Assembly (NCBI GenBank): GCA_046483065.1
Contig: JAWODW010000053.1
Span: 1 to 64,000, forward strand
Source of the DNA: JAWVYT01 sp046483065
GTDB lineage: Bacteria > Gemmatimonadota > Gemmatimonadetes > Longimicrobiales > RSA9
DNA: 64,000 nucleotides
Reading direction: 5' to 3'
Shown here: piece after piece, positions 24,839 through 34,142 of the stretch
How positions within the stretch are numbered: the stretch's first letter is position 1
How the letters are laid out: every line of letters begins with the position of its first letter
Notes under the pieces: model-generated
Seen by the model: the letters and a program-made list of their open reading frames with translations, nothing else
Told to the model about the DNA's origin: nothing
Database searches by the model: none
Translations under genes and position numbers: made by a program

Positions 24839-25009
24839 GGTGCGTTTCTACCCGGGGTGCGTTCTGTATCCGTTCACGAGGCCGCGCCCGGAGGGCGAGG
24901 GCCCGCATATGCTCTGGAGGATAACGGCTCAGGGCGGCCGGAGGCCAGGGGCCGGGGCGCGCCGGACTGTCACCCGGGGGTGGCGATCGCCGACGGGGCG
25001 GGTAGGTTC

Positions 25010-26461
25010 ATGGCCATGAGCGATATCGACGAAGGACGCGGCCTGGAGCTGTCGGCAGAGGCGATGCGCGCCATGGGGTACGCCGTGGTGGATCGCCTGG
25101 TGCACCGGATCGCGACGCTGGACGACCAGCCGACGTGGCGGGGTGCCACGCGCGAGGAGATGCGCGACCGGCTGGAGGGGATCACGGGAGCGCCCGATGC
25201 CGGCGTCCACGACGGGGATGCGGGCGAGCGGGAGGCCTTCGAGGCGCTCCTGGATGCCCTCACCGACCGCGTGCTCCCGTACCGGGGCAGCGTGGACCAC
25301 CCCCGCTTCTTCGCGTTCGTCCCGAGCTGCCCGACGTGGCCCGGGATCCTCGGCGACTTCATGGCCACCGGGCTGAATGTGTTCCAGGGCACGTGGCTCG
25401 AGTCGGCGGGGCCGAGCGCGCTGGAGCTGGAGGTGCTCGGCTGGTTCAAGGAATGGGTCGGCTACCCCGAGGAAGCGGCGGGGCTCCTCATGAGCGGGGG
25501 CTCGGCGGCCAATCTCACGGCGCTGATCACCGCCCGGTTGGACCGCCTCGGCGAGGATTGGCGCAATGGCGTGATCTACGCGTCCGAGGAGACCCACTCG
25601 TCAGTCTTCCGGGCCGCACGGCTCCTCGGCTTCGCCGCCGACCGGGTCCGGACCATCGACGACGACACGGGGCACCGCATCCGGCCCGGCGCACTGGTCG
25701 CCGCGGTGGCGGAGGACCGGGCCCGGGGCCTCGAGCCGTTCCTGGTGGTGGCCAACGGCGGCGCCACGAGCACCGGTGCCGTGGACCCGCTGGCCGAGCT
25801 GGCCGACGTCTGCTGGCAGCACGGGCTCTGGCTCCACGTCGACGCCGCGTACGGCGGGTTCGCCGTCCTGACCGACCGGGGACGCGCGCTGCTGAACGGG
25901 ATCGATCGCGCCGACTCCATCACGCTGGACCCCCACAAGTGGCTGTACCAGCCGTTCGAGGCCGGCTGCCTCCTGGTCCGGGAGGGACGGAAGCTCGTCG
26001 ACGCCTTCCATATCCTGCCCGACTACCTCCAGGACACCGAAGTGGCCCACCGTGCCGTCCCGGACGACGCAGAGGTGAATTTCGCCGACCGGGGGCCCCA
26101 GCTCACCCGCTCGTGGCGGGCGCTCAAGGTGTGGCTCACCGTCCGCTACTGGGGCGTGGACCGGCTCCGGGCCGTCATTGACCATACCATGGATCTGGCC
26201 GAGCGGGCCGAGGAACGGATCCGGGCCTCGGACACGCTCGAGGTGCTCACGTCGGCAGAGCTGGGCGTGGTCTGCTTCAAGGGGCCCGACGGCGAGGCCG
26301 CCGACGCCGAGCGGGTCCAGCGGCTGTCGGATAGCGGCGTGGGTATGATCTCCTCCACCCGCGTCCGGGACGAGTACGCGCTCCGGCTCTGCATCCTCAG
26401 CCATCGGAGCCGGTGGAAGGACGTGGAGAGAGTCATCGAGGAGCTCGAGCGACCGGTGTAG
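25010..26461 (+). CDS. Pyridoxal-dependent decarboxylase (aromatic-L-amino-acid decarboxylase-like)
   Basis: A 483-residue group II PLP decarboxylase. The N-terminal helices (MGYAVVDRLVHRIATL), the HPRFFAFVPSCPTWPGIL segment, LMSGGSAANLTAL, the PLP Asp/His region LHVDAAYGGFAVLT and the PLP lysine in LDPHKWLYQPFEAGCLLV (Lys310) are all in place. PRFFAFVPS at the substrate loop is typical of bacterial members whose substrate is uncertain (tryptophan, phenylalanine, DOPA, or an aldehyde-synthase reaction). ATG 25010 or 25016 may start it. It stands alone, converging on the PH-domain operon. Confidence 0.9.
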   Translation: MAMSDIDEGRGLELSAEAMRAMGYAVVDRLVHRIATLDDQPTWRGATREEMRDRLEGITGAPDAGVHDGDAGEREAFEALLDALTDRVLPYRGSVDHPRFFAFVPSCPTWPGILGDFMATGLNVFQGTWLESAGPSALELEVLGWFKEWVGYPEEAAGLLMSGGSAANLTALITARLDRLGEDWRNGVIYASEETHSSVFRAARLLGFAADRVRTIDDDTGHRIRPGALVAAVAEDRARGLEPFLVVANGGATSTGAVDPLAELADVCWQHGLWLHVDAAYGGFAVLTDRGRALLNGIDRADSITLDPHKWLYQPFEAGCLLVREGRKLVDAFHILPDYLQDTEVAHRAVPDDAEVNFADRGPQLTRSWRALKVWLTVRYWGVDRLRAVIDHTMDLAERAEERIRASDTLEVLTSAELGVVCFKGPDGEAADAERVQRLSDSGVGMISSTRVRDEYALRLCILSHRSRWKDVERVIEELERPV

Positions 26462-26475
26462 CCGGTCCGCCCGCC

Positions 26476-26522
26476 CGCCGCGCCGACACCGGCCCGCCGC
26501 GCCGATACCGGCCCGCCGCGCC
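26476..26522 (+). repeat. Short tandem repeat of a 19-base GC unit
   Basis: The unit CGCCGCGCCGACACCGGCC (26476-26494) is repeated at 26495-26513 with one change and then in part. Degenerate GGTCGG/CCGG stretches continue to about 26580. It lies just after the decarboxylase stop in non-coding sequence. Confidence 0.7.
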
Positions 26523-26643
26523 GGTCGGTCCGCCGGCCGGTCCGTCGGTCGGTTCGCCGGGTGGCCTCGTCGGGTGGCCTGGCCCGCCGCTCCGAATTGT
26601 CCCTCCCGTAACCGGGAATTGCCCGTCCCGAACCGGTAGATTA

Positions 26644-26742
26644 TTCGAACGTGAATGAACCAGTTCCGAGATAATTGGCTTAAGTTGTTTGTGTGTAAGG
26701 GTTTAAGTCGAAAGCGGAACGGATTGTTCGTTCACGTTCGAA
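26644..26742 (+). repeat. AT-rich segment bounded by a 17-base inverted repeat
   Basis: TTCGAACGTGAATGAAC (26644-26660) and GTTCGTTCACGTTCGAA (26726-26742) are inverse with one mismatch in 17. The 65 bases between them are unusually poor in GC for this window (TTGGCTTAAGTTGTTTG and similar). The right arm overlaps the last codons of the PH-domain gene. It lies between convergent genes and may be a two-way terminator or a relic of an insertion. Confidence 0.65.
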
Positions 26743-28279
26743 GGATCTTCGACGGGGAAACGGTAGTCGGGCCGTCGGTGGCCGGCAGGCGGAGGGCGTT
26801 TTCGGCGTCGCGGGCGAGGGTGAGGAGGAGGGGGGTGGCGGTGTCGCCGTGGAGGTCCACGGCGCGGGCCACGCGGCCGCCGCCGGCGGTGTCGATCATG
26901 AGGGTGGTCAGCCCGAGTCGTCGCTGGAAGGGTGTGGCCCGGAGGTGGAGCGTCTGGATCTTGCGGTCGGGGATGATGGCGTGGGTCCGTGTGAGGACGC
27001 CACCGCGGGCGATGGCGTAGCGGTCGGTCCGCGCCCAGGCTCGTGCCCGGTACTGGGCCCGAGCGAAGAACCACGCGGGGATGAGGAGTGCGAGGAGTGC
27101 AGCGCTCCGCGGGTCGAGCCATGCGGCGATGGTGGCTCCGAGTGCGATGGGCACGGCGAGGCGGACGAAGGAGCGTCGTCGGGAGACGGGGTGGACCGGG
27201 TTCAACTCCACGTCCTCGAAGCGGGCGTCCTCGAACACGGCCCGGATGAGGCGTCCCACATCGGGGCGCCGGGTGATGGGGACGTAGGCCTCGGCGCCGC
27301 CGCCCTGGGCGTTCTCCCGCTGTTGGGGCCCGGCGCCGGCGGTCTCGATCTTGAGCGCCGCCAGTCCGAGGAGCCGTCGGAGGAGCGTCTCCTCGATGCG
27401 GACCACCTGGACGCGTTCGAGGGGGACGGTGGTGTGGTGACGGCTGAAGAGGCCGTACTCCCGTCGGAGGTCGTTGCCGGAGCGGGTCAGTGTGAAGCCG
27501 TGGAAACGGACCACGTGGGCCACGATGGAGACGAGCCACCCCAGGACGATGAAGCCCACCACGAGGCCGGCGAAGACCAGGATCGTGTCAGTCACGCCGA
27601 GCTCCGTCGGCTGGCCGAGGGTCGATTCGAGCCATACGTCGACGCGCTCGAAGCCACCGAAGTCATTGAGGATCTCCATCAGGGTGGCGAGTCCTGCGGC
27701 GATGAGGCCCGCCTCGTTGGAGGTCGCGCCGGCGACCACGAGGTCGGTCACCGAGAGCTGCAGGAGCGTCTCTTCGTCCTCCCCGGCCATGGCGCCGTCG
27801 GCCTCAGCGTCGGCGTCCTGTGGCGCGGTCCGTGCGCGTCGAGTCCGGAGCTCGGCGCGGAGGGACAGCGCCTCGTCGAGGTGGAGGACGGCGAGGCTGG
27901 CCTCGGTCTCGCCGCCGCCGGAGGCCGTCTCCAGGCGGAGCTCGGCCACGCCCGCCAGCCGCTCCAGCGCCGAGCGTTTCAGGTCCACGTTCTGGATCCG
28001 GGCCAGGGGTATGACCCGTCGGCGGCGGGAGAGGACGCCGCTGTCGATGATCAGCTCGTCGTCGTCGAGCCGATAGCGGAACGCGAGCCACTGGGCCACG
28101 GCGAAGCCGAGCGACGGGATGGCCAGGATGACCAGCGTCCACTGGGCCACCGCGCCGAACCCTTCGCCCACGGACGCGCCGCCGAGGATGGCCGGGAGCA
28201 GGAGCTGGCGGCCCAGGCGGAGCGCCCGGGAGACGACGGTGAAGCCGTGGAGCCGGGCGCCGGATCCCTCAGACGGCAT
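26732..28279 (-). CDS. PH domain membrane protein, YdbT-like
   Basis: A 515-residue membrane protein with repeated bacterial PH (bPH2) domains. Each unit has a hydrophobic pair followed by the signature: FRYRLDDDELIIDSGVLSRRRRVIPLARIQNVDLKRS, then LTRSGNDLRREYGLFSRHHTTVPLERVQVV, then ARTDRYAIARGGVLTRTHAIIPDRKIQTLHLR (each quoted only as start of its block). About six membrane segments are visible. YdbS/YdbT pairs are implicated in membrane stress or resistance to bacteriocins. The ATG at 28279 lies 11 bases inside the upstream PH gene, so translation is coupled. Confidence 0.87.
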   Translation of the reverse strand: MPSEGSGARLHGFTVVSRALRLGRQLLLPAILGGASVGEGFGAVAQWTLVILAIPSLGFAVAQWLAFRYRLDDDELIIDSGVLSRRRRVIPLARIQNVDLKRSALERLAGVAELRLETASGGGETEASLAVLHLDEALSLRAELRTRRARTAPQDADAEADGAMAGEDEETLLQLSVTDLVVAGATSNEAGLIAAGLATLMEILNDFGGFERVDVWLESTLGQPTELGVTDTILVFAGLVVGFIVLGWLVSIVAHVVRFHGFTLTRSGNDLRREYGLFSRHHTTVPLERVQVVRIEETLLRRLLGLAALKIETAGAGPQQRENAQGGGAEAYVPITRRPDVGRLIRAVFEDARFEDVELNPVHPVSRRRSFVRLAVPIALGATIAAWLDPRSAALLALLIPAWFFARAQYRARAWARTDRYAIARGGVLTRTHAIIPDRKIQTLHLRATPFQRRLGLTTLMIDTAGGGRVARAVDLHGDTATPLLLTLARDAENALRLPATDGPTTVSPSKILRT

Positions 28280-28841
28280 CGCCGACGCCGCTCTGGGCGG
28301 CCAGGCGGTCCCGGATCTCCTCGGCCTCATCGGCGGCCAGCGCCGGGATGGTAATGATGGCGCCCTGGGTCCCGGCGGTGAACACCACCACGCGGGTGAG
28401 GCCGAGCCAGCGGTCTATGGGGCCGTGGCGCGTGTCCACATGCTGGATCCGTGCGTGGGGCACGATGCTGGTGGTCCGGAATAGGACGCCGCGCCGGAGG
28501 TAGACGTCCCGGTCCCGGAGCGCGAATCCCCAGGCGCGGTAGCGGAGCCGGGGGAAGACGGCCGCCGCGGCCACGGTGAGGACGGCGGCGGTGGCGCTGA
28601 GGACGCCCACGGGCACCGGCAGCTCGAAGAGGAGCTCGGCGCCGACGGCCATGCCGGTGATGACGGCGCCCCGGGCCAGGGTGGTGAGCCGCCAGAGCGT
28701 CACCGCCTTCTCGTGGATCGGGCGCAGCTCGGGGGGCGATGCCTCCGCCTGCGGGGCGTTCCAGGCCGGGGAGCCCGACGTTGCGCCCCGGTCGGGGGTG
28801 CCACCGTGGACGTCGCTCCCGGCGAAGCCGTTCTCACTCAC
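28269..28841 (-). CDS. PH domain membrane protein, YdbS-like
   Basis: A 190-residue membrane protein with one bPH2 domain: two hydrophobic segments (GAVITGMAVGAELLFEL, GVLSATAAVLTVAAAAVF), then the domain core ALRDRDVYLRRGVLF and VPHARIQHVDTRHGP. A Pro/Gly/Ala-rich N-terminal 45 residues looks unstructured. It overlaps the GGDEF gene by 4 bases upstream and the YdbT-like gene by 11 bases downstream, so the three form a tight operon. Confidence 0.87.
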   Translation of the reverse strand: MSENGFAGSDVHGGTPDRGATSGSPAWNAPQAEASPPELRPIHEKAVTLWRLTTLARGAVITGMAVGAELLFELPVPVGVLSATAAVLTVAAAAVFPRLRYRAWGFALRDRDVYLRRGVLFRTTSIVPHARIQHVDTRHGPIDRWLGLTRVVVFTAGTQGAIITIPALAADEAEEIRDRLAAQSGVGDAV

Positions 28842-29929
28842 GGCGACGCCTCCTCCTTCTCCTCTCCGGCCACCCGTACCTGGTTGCGGCCGGCGTGCTT
28901 CGCCTCGTACAGCGCCGCGTCGGCCTCGCCCAGGATCTCCTCGTAGGTGGTACCGTCTTCGGGGAACGACGCCAGGCCGGCGCTGATGGTGAGTCGGCCC
29001 GTGGGCTGGATGTCGCGCTGCCGGAACGGGTGCTCCTCGACCTCCGTCCGGAGCCGCTCCAGGATCGGCAGCGCCTCGTCCTTCCCCGCGTTGATCATGA
29101 TCATGCTGAACTCTTCACCGCCGAACCGGGCCACCATGTCGTGGAGACGGATCTCCCGGCGCATGACATCGGCGAGCTCCATGAGCGCCCGGTCGCCGGC
29201 CAGGTGCCCGAGCTTGTCGTTGTAATGCTTGAAGAAATCGACGTCGGCGATGGCCACGGAGCACTGGCCGCCGTAGCGGCGAACCCGGTCCAGCTCGGCC
29301 CGCAGCACCTCCTCGAAGTGGCGCCGGTTGGGGAGCTGGGTGAGGGGGTCGGTGAGGGCCATGTCCGCGAGCCGCAGGCGGAGGTCCCGCATCTCCCGTC
29401 GCTCTGCCCGGAGCTGCTCGAACACTACGCCGGCGTACACGCTGATGACGAACACGGAGCCGGCCACCCCACCCTCGAACGCCAGTGACAGGGGGTAGCC
29501 CTGGCGGTCCAGTAGCCATCCGACGGTGAGGTATCCCAGTGTCATGACGGTGCTGAGGGTCACCACGGCCCGGAACCCGCCGAGGCCCGCCATGAAGAGC
29601 AGAGCCACGAACCAGCCCAGGAGGATGATGAATCGCATCTCCGGGGCCAGGTACATGTAGAGCGCCAGGAGGACCATGGCGCCGAGCAGCGGCGTATAGA
29701 GGTAGTGGGGGTCGCCGGGGATGTGTCGGTCGAGGCCCCGCACGGCCACCACGAGCAGTGCGCCCTGGATGAATACGGTGCCCAGCGCGGCCCAGAGCCA
29801 CTCCTCGTAGCTGATGTCGGTCAGACCGAGGACGCGCATCCCCACGATGAGGAGGAGCGCCATGGCGAGCCCACCGGTGGCGAGCGTTACACCGCGGGCC
29901 TTGATCTCCTGTTTGCGCTCTTCTTTCAT
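28838..29929 (-). CDS. GGDEF domain diguanylate cyclase, membrane-bound
   Basis: A 363-residue enzyme predicted to make cyclic di-GMP from two GTP. About six N-terminal membrane segments (ATGGLAMALLLIVGMRVLG onward) form a sensor-like region with no named domain. A helix and the entry motif MALTDPLTQLPNRRHFEEVL lead into the GGDEF domain; the active site RFGGEEF (about residue 270) is intact. The inhibitory RxxD site upstream of it is not evident. The ATG at 29929 is the first Met after the operon promoter region. First gene of the GGDEF-PH-PH operon. Confidence 0.9.
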   Translation of the reverse strand: MKEERKQEIKARGVTLATGGLAMALLLIVGMRVLGLTDISYEEWLWAALGTVFIQGALLVVAVRGLDRHIPGDPHYLYTPLLGAMVLLALYMYLAPEMRFIILLGWFVALLFMAGLGGFRAVVTLSTVMTLGYLTVGWLLDRQGYPLSLAFEGGVAGSVFVISVYAGVVFEQLRAERREMRDLRLRLADMALTDPLTQLPNRRHFEEVLRAELDRVRRYGGQCSVAIADVDFFKHYNDKLGHLAGDRALMELADVMRREIRLHDMVARFGGEEFSMIMINAGKDEALPILERLRTEVEEHPFRQRDIQPTGRLTISAGLASFPEDGTTYEEILGEADAALYEAKHAGRNQVRVAGEEKEEASP

Positions 29930-30076
29930 CCGGGGAGCTGGCGTCAGTACGAGGGGTGGACAGCCGTCACGGTCGGCATACCTTGATCGTGCGGCGTGGC
30001 GAGCGGCTGGGCGGGAGCACTGCCCGGAATATGACGGCGGCCCCGCGGGTCCCACAAGTAGCTGGAGGAGCGACGG

Positions 30077-30355
30077 ATGGCGGAAATCGAGTGCGTGCGG
30101 TGCGGAGAGACGGGGGAGCAGCTCCCGAGGCCACCGCTGCGGAACGATCTGGGCGAGCGGGTCCACGCCTCCATCTGCAGGATGTGCTGGGACGAGTGGC
30201 TCGCCTATCAGACCGCACTGATCAACCACTACGGCCTGGACGTGCGGAACCGTGACGCGAAGGAGTTCCTGACGAAGAACATGGAGGCCTACCTCTTCGA
30301 GCAGGGTGAGACGGAGGACATCGACACGAGCCAGGAGGGCAACGTCAGCTGGTGA
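30077..30355 (+). CDS. yggX: Fe(2+)-trafficking / oxidative damage protection protein
   Basis: A 92-residue YggX-family protein thought to handle iron and protect Fe-S clusters from oxidation. The family core is present: RPPLRNDLGERVHASICRMCWDEWLAYQTALINHYGLD, here with an extra N-terminal CVRCG that pairs with CRMC as a possible metal site (residues quoted in short blocks: CVRCG, CRMC, WLAYQTALINHYGLD). A purine-rich site (GGAGGAGCGACGG) precedes the ATG. Single gene. Confidence 0.88.
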   Translation: MAEIECVRCGETGEQLPRPPLRNDLGERVHASICRMCWDEWLAYQTALINHYGLDVRNRDAKEFLTKNMEAYLFEQGETEDIDTSQEGNVSW

Positions 30356-30521
30356 CGACCGCCTGTCCCGCGCTCGCCCCCTCACGCCGACCCCCAACGC
30401 AATTCGGCGGGCACGCGTCCTGCAAGAGACGGGGAAGTCTTCGCGCGTCCGGAACACAGGTCGACGTGTGGGGGATAAGAACGGCTCGCGGCGGAAACAG
30501 ACCAGCAGACGATCAGGACGG

Positions 30522-33275
30522 ATGATACGACAGCTAGGGGTGGGAGCAATCGGAGTGGTGGTGGGGCTGTCGTGGTCGGTGCCGGTGGTGGCACAGCGTG
30601 CCGGCGGCGGTGCGGGCACGGGCTCGGGGGCCGGGGGCGGTGGCCTCCGGGTCACGGAGCGTGCCGGCAGCATCCAGATCGACGGTCGGCTGGTCGAGTC
30701 GGCGTGGGAGGCGACGGAGGCCATTACCGACTTCGTCCAGGGCGACCCGGTGGAGGGCGCCGCGGCGGAGGAGCGGACGTCGGTCCGCGTGGTGTTCGAC
30801 GATGAAGCGATCTATGTGGGCGCGCGTCTCTGGGAGGAGAGTGGCCATCGGATCGCGCGGCAGCTGGTCCGTCGGGACGAGACGGGCCAGGCCGACTACT
30901 TCGAGGTCTCCTTCGACTCGAACCTGGACCGCCGCACGGGCTACCAGTTCCGGGTCACGGCCGCCGGTGTGCAGCAGGACGCGTATCTCCACAGCGACAA
31001 CGAGGAAGACGTGTCGTGGGACGCCGTCTGGGAGTCGGACGTCACCGTCGACGATGACGGGTGGACGGTGGAGATGCGGATCCCGTGGTCGCAGATCCGG
31101 TACGAGCCGGGTCAGGGGCGGCAGACCTGGGGTGTGAACTTCGTCCGCTGGCGGGTCGAAGCCGGGGAGCGGGTCTACTACGCCCTCGTGCCCCGGAGCC
31201 GCCACGGGAAGGTCAGTTTCTTCCGGCCGATGGAGGGCGTTCGTGTGCCCGAGTCCGCGCAGCGGATCGAGGTGCGGCCCTACCTGCTGGCCCGGGGCCA
31301 CACGGGGCAGGCCGACGCCGGCGACCCGTTCTTCGACGGCTCGGCGGGCAACGCACAGGCCGGTTTGGACCTCCGCTACGGCCTCGGCAGCGCCTTCACG
31401 CTCGATGCCACCGTGAACCCCGACTTCGGACAGGTCGAGCTGGATCCGGCCGTGATCAACCTGTCGGCTTTCGAGACCTTCTTTCCGGAGAAGCGACCGT
31501 TTTTCGTGGAGGACGCCCGGATCCTCGACTTCACCCTCTCCGGCCGCCAGAACAGCCTGTTCTACAGCCGGCGGATCGGCCGCGAGCCCCGCGGCGGGGC
31601 GCCCGCCAACGCTACATTCACGGACGTCCCGGACCAGAGCACGATCCTGGGCGCGGCCAAGTTGACGGGTCGGAGCGCCGGTGGGCTCTCCATGGGCGCG
31701 TTGACGGCGGTGACCGCCGCCGAGGACGCCCGGGCGTACTTCCCCGCGGCCGGCACGGCCACGGACAGCATCGGCACGTACCTGGCGCAGCCCCGGAACT
31801 TCTACGGCGTGACCCGGGTCCAGCAGGATCTCCGCGAAGGCGCCACCACCATCGGCGGGATCGTGACCGGGATGCGACGGGAGCTGCCGGCCGACGGTTC
31901 GTTCGATTTCCTGCCCCGGGACGCGTACAGCGTGGGGCTCGACTTCGAGCACATGTGGGGCGACAGGGAGTGGGCGATCCAGGGGTTCTGGGCGGGCAGC
32001 CTTGTCCGGGGTGACGCGGACGCGCTGACCCGGATCCAGCGTTCGAGCAACCACTATTTCCAGCGTCCCGACTCCGACTTCGAGGTGGACAGCACGGCCA
32101 CGAGCATGCTGGGGGCCGAGTGGCGGTTGGAGTTCGAGCGTCGCAGTGGCGAGCACTGGACCGGCGCCGTATGGGCGGCCGAAGTGACGCCGGGCTTCGA
32201 GGTGAACGACCTCGGGTACTCCCGGTCCACGGAGCGCATCGACGGTGGCGCCCGGATCTCTTACCGGGAGATCGAGCCGGGGTCGGTGTTCCGGAGCTAC
32301 AACTTCACCGCGTGGACCTTTCACAACTGGCGCCACACCGCGCTGGACGACCCGTTCTCGTATGACGCGTGGGGTCAGGCCCACAAGAGTGGCAGGCTGA
32401 ACCTCAGCGGGCGCGGCACGCTGAACAACTTCTGGGGCGGCCACGTGAGCCTCAGCTACAGTCCCGAGGTGCTGGACGACGGCGCGACCCGGGGCGGCCC
32501 GCTCATGGTCGACCCGTCGAGGTTGGGCACCAGCGTCCGGCTCAACACGGACCGTCGCCAGGCCGTCTCGCTGAACGCGTCGGTGAACTACGACTGGGGC
32601 GACGGCGGCCGGTCGCTCCGGAGCAGCATCGGGATGACCGTACGTCCGTCGGCCGGCTGGGAGATCCAGCTCTCACCGTCGTACTCCGACCATTTTGATG
32701 TCGACCAGTACGTGACCGCCATCAGCGACGACTCGTTCGCCCCGACCTACGGCAGGCGCTACGTTTTCGGGGAGCTGGACCGGCGTTCGTTCTCGCTGGA
32801 GACCCGGTTGAACGTGACGTTCACGCCGGCGCTGACGCTCCAGCTGTTCCTCCAGCCGCTGATGGAGGCCGGCCACTACACCGCCTACAAGCAGTTGGCG
32901 GCAGCCGAGAGCTTCGACTTCGACACGTTCACGCCGGGGACGGCCGTGGACGGCGATGACGACGGGGTGGCGGAGCAGTGCACCGGCGGCTCCATGTGCG
33001 AGATGGACGGCGTCCGGTACCTGGACTTCGATGGCGACGGCACACCCGACAGCACGTTCCGCGACCGGGACTTCAACGTGGTCTCACTGCGTGGCAACGC
33101 GGTCCTGCGGTGGGAGTACCGGCCGGGCTCGACGCTCTTCCTGGTCTGGCAGCAGCGGCGCTATGACCGGCGCAGCTTCGGCGATTTCGACTTCGGCCGG
33201 GACCGGGGCGACATGGTGGGGCTCCAGCCCGACAACGTGTTCATCATCAAGGTGAACTACTGGCTGGGGCTGTAA
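30522..33275 (+). CDS. DUF5916 protein with N-terminal carbohydrate-binding (CBM9-like) domain
   Basis: A 917-residue exported protein. Signal peptide MIRQLGVGAIGVVVGLSWS to VVAQR, a Gly-rich linker, then a CBM9-like domain (IQIDGRLVESAWEATEAI, YVGARLWEES, DGWTVEMRIPWSQIRYE). From about residue 270 comes the DUF5916 region with VNPDFGQVELDPAVINLS, FFPEKRPFFVEDARI and SRRIGREP, then many amphipathic strands ending in an aromatic-rich tail (VFIIKVNYWLGL), all fitting an outer-membrane beta barrel. Such proteins are common in Gemmatimonadota and Bacteroidota; cargo unknown. The ATG at 30522 has AGGACG just upstream. Confidence 0.87.
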   Translation: MIRQLGVGAIGVVVGLSWSVPVVAQRAGGGAGTGSGAGGGGLRVTERAGSIQIDGRLVESAWEATEAITDFVQGDPVEGAAAEERTSVRVVFDDEAIYVGARLWEESGHRIARQLVRRDETGQADYFEVSFDSNLDRRTGYQFRVTAAGVQQDAYLHSDNEEDVSWDAVWESDVTVDDDGWTVEMRIPWSQIRYEPGQGRQTWGVNFVRWRVEAGERVYYALVPRSRHGKVSFFRPMEGVRVPESAQRIEVRPYLLARGHTGQADAGDPFFDGSAGNAQAGLDLRYGLGSAFTLDATVNPDFGQVELDPAVINLSAFETFFPEKRPFFVEDARILDFTLSGRQNSLFYSRRIGREPRGGAPANATFTDVPDQSTILGAAKLTGRSAGGLSMGALTAVTAAEDARAYFPAAGTATDSIGTYLAQPRNFYGVTRVQQDLREGATTIGGIVTGMRRELPADGSFDFLPRDAYSVGLDFEHMWGDREWAIQGFWAGSLVRGDADALTRIQRSSNHYFQRPDSDFEVDSTATSMLGAEWRLEFERRSGEHWTGAVWAAEVTPGFEVNDLGYSRSTERIDGGARISYREIEPGSVFRSYNFTAWTFHNWRHTALDDPFSYDAWGQAHKSGRLNLSGRGTLNNFWGGHVSLSYSPEVLDDGATRGGPLMVDPSRLGTSVRLNTDRRQAVSLNASVNYDWGDGGRSLRSSIGMTVRPSAGWEIQLSPSYSDHFDVDQYVTAISDDSFAPTYGRRYVFGELDRRSFSLETRLNVTFTPALTLQLFLQPLMEAGHYTAYKQLAAAESFDFDTFTPGTAVDGDDDGVAEQCTGGSMCEMDGVRYLDFDGDGTPDSTFRDRDFNVVSLRGNAVLRWEYRPGSTLFLVWQQRRYDRRSFGDFDFGRDRGDMVGLQPDNVFIIKVNYWLGL

Positions 33276-33311
33276 CGGACCCTCCCGGGAGGGTCGCTGG
33301 AAAGGGGTCGG

Positions 33312-33836
33312 ATGTTCCGCGAGTTCAAGCGCGCGTGGAAGCAGGCGGTGGACAACTTCTGGACGGAGCTGGAGGCCGACGGCTCCGGCAGGGGTGGAGA
33401 GGCCGCCTACCGGGAGGTGGCCCGCGTCCGCAACCAGCTGGACGGGCTCGATGACGCCATCGGCGAGACCCGCCAGCGCCTCGGCCACGAGACGGAGCAG
33501 GTGGAGGCCTGTGTGCGGCGGGCCCGGATGGCGAAGGAGATCGGCGACGCCGAGACCGCCCGTGTGGCCGTCGAATACGGGGAGCGCCACCAGGAGCGGG
33601 CCGCGGTCCTGGAGCGGAAGCTGGAGGCGCTCGAAGCCGAGCGACGCCTCTGCCGCAGGGATCTGGACGAGATGGAGAAGGCGCTGCAGGACGGGCGCGT
33701 CCGGTCGGTCCGGGCAGAGATCGACGACCTGAACCGGCACCCCAGCGAGGACGCCTTCCGGAACCTGGAGGACTCGGCGAAGGCCCAGACCGCCGAAGAG
33801 CGGCTCGACGAGCTGAAGAAGCGGATGGAGCAGTAG
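33312..33836 (+). CDS. Coiled-coil protein, PspA-like
   Basis: A 174-residue soluble protein that is helical and heavily charged over almost its whole length (VARVRNQLDGLDDAIGETRQ, ERAAVLERKLEALEAERRLC, CRRDLDEMEKALQDG). The start MFREFKRAWKQAVDNFW is an amphipathic helix like the membrane-sensing helix of PspA/IM30 proteins, and the length is close to theirs, but no diagnostic motif proves the family. The ATG follows a good GGAAAGGGG stretch. Follows the DUF5916 gene by 36 bases; may be co-transcribed. Confidence 0.7.
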   Translation: MFREFKRAWKQAVDNFWTELEADGSGRGGEAAYREVARVRNQLDGLDDAIGETRQRLGHETEQVEACVRRARMAKEIGDAETARVAVEYGERHQERAAVLERKLEALEAERRLCRRDLDEMEKALQDGRVRSVRAEIDDLNRHPSEDAFRNLEDSAKAQTAEERLDELKKRMEQ

Positions 33837-34142
33837 GCGCCTGACGGTCGTAACGTGGATGAGTCGCGCCTGCGGCGCTCGCGGGCCGGCGCTCGGCTTC
33901 CCCCACGCGGATGGCTCGCCCTGCAGGCCAGCGGCAGTGGTCTGTGGCCCCGCGATCGTTCCTTTCCGGGTCCGGCTCCGGCGCGTTGCCCCCCCAAGGC
34001 AGGCGGTCCTCACAAACCACCGGGGAGGCGCACCTGAATTCTATCCGCAACGGAAAACGGCCCGCCCCGTGAGGAGCGAGCCGCTTCCGCGGTTCCAACC
34101 GCGGCCGTCAGACCGTCGGCCGCCGCCCGCGCGCAACAACCA
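33837..34142. other. Intergenic region between convergent genes
   Basis: About 300 bases with no convincing gene. The only structure is a perfect palindrome, CCGCGGTTCCAACCGCGG (34087-34104), near the end of the peptide-transporter gene, which could serve as its terminator although no T-run follows. No repeat family of this window is present here. Confidence 0.5.

Noticed and set aside
26655..27020. Plus-strand frame antisense to the PH-domain gene
   Set aside because: Only the first 25 residues lie outside the PH gene; the rest is shadow and the translation has no domain.
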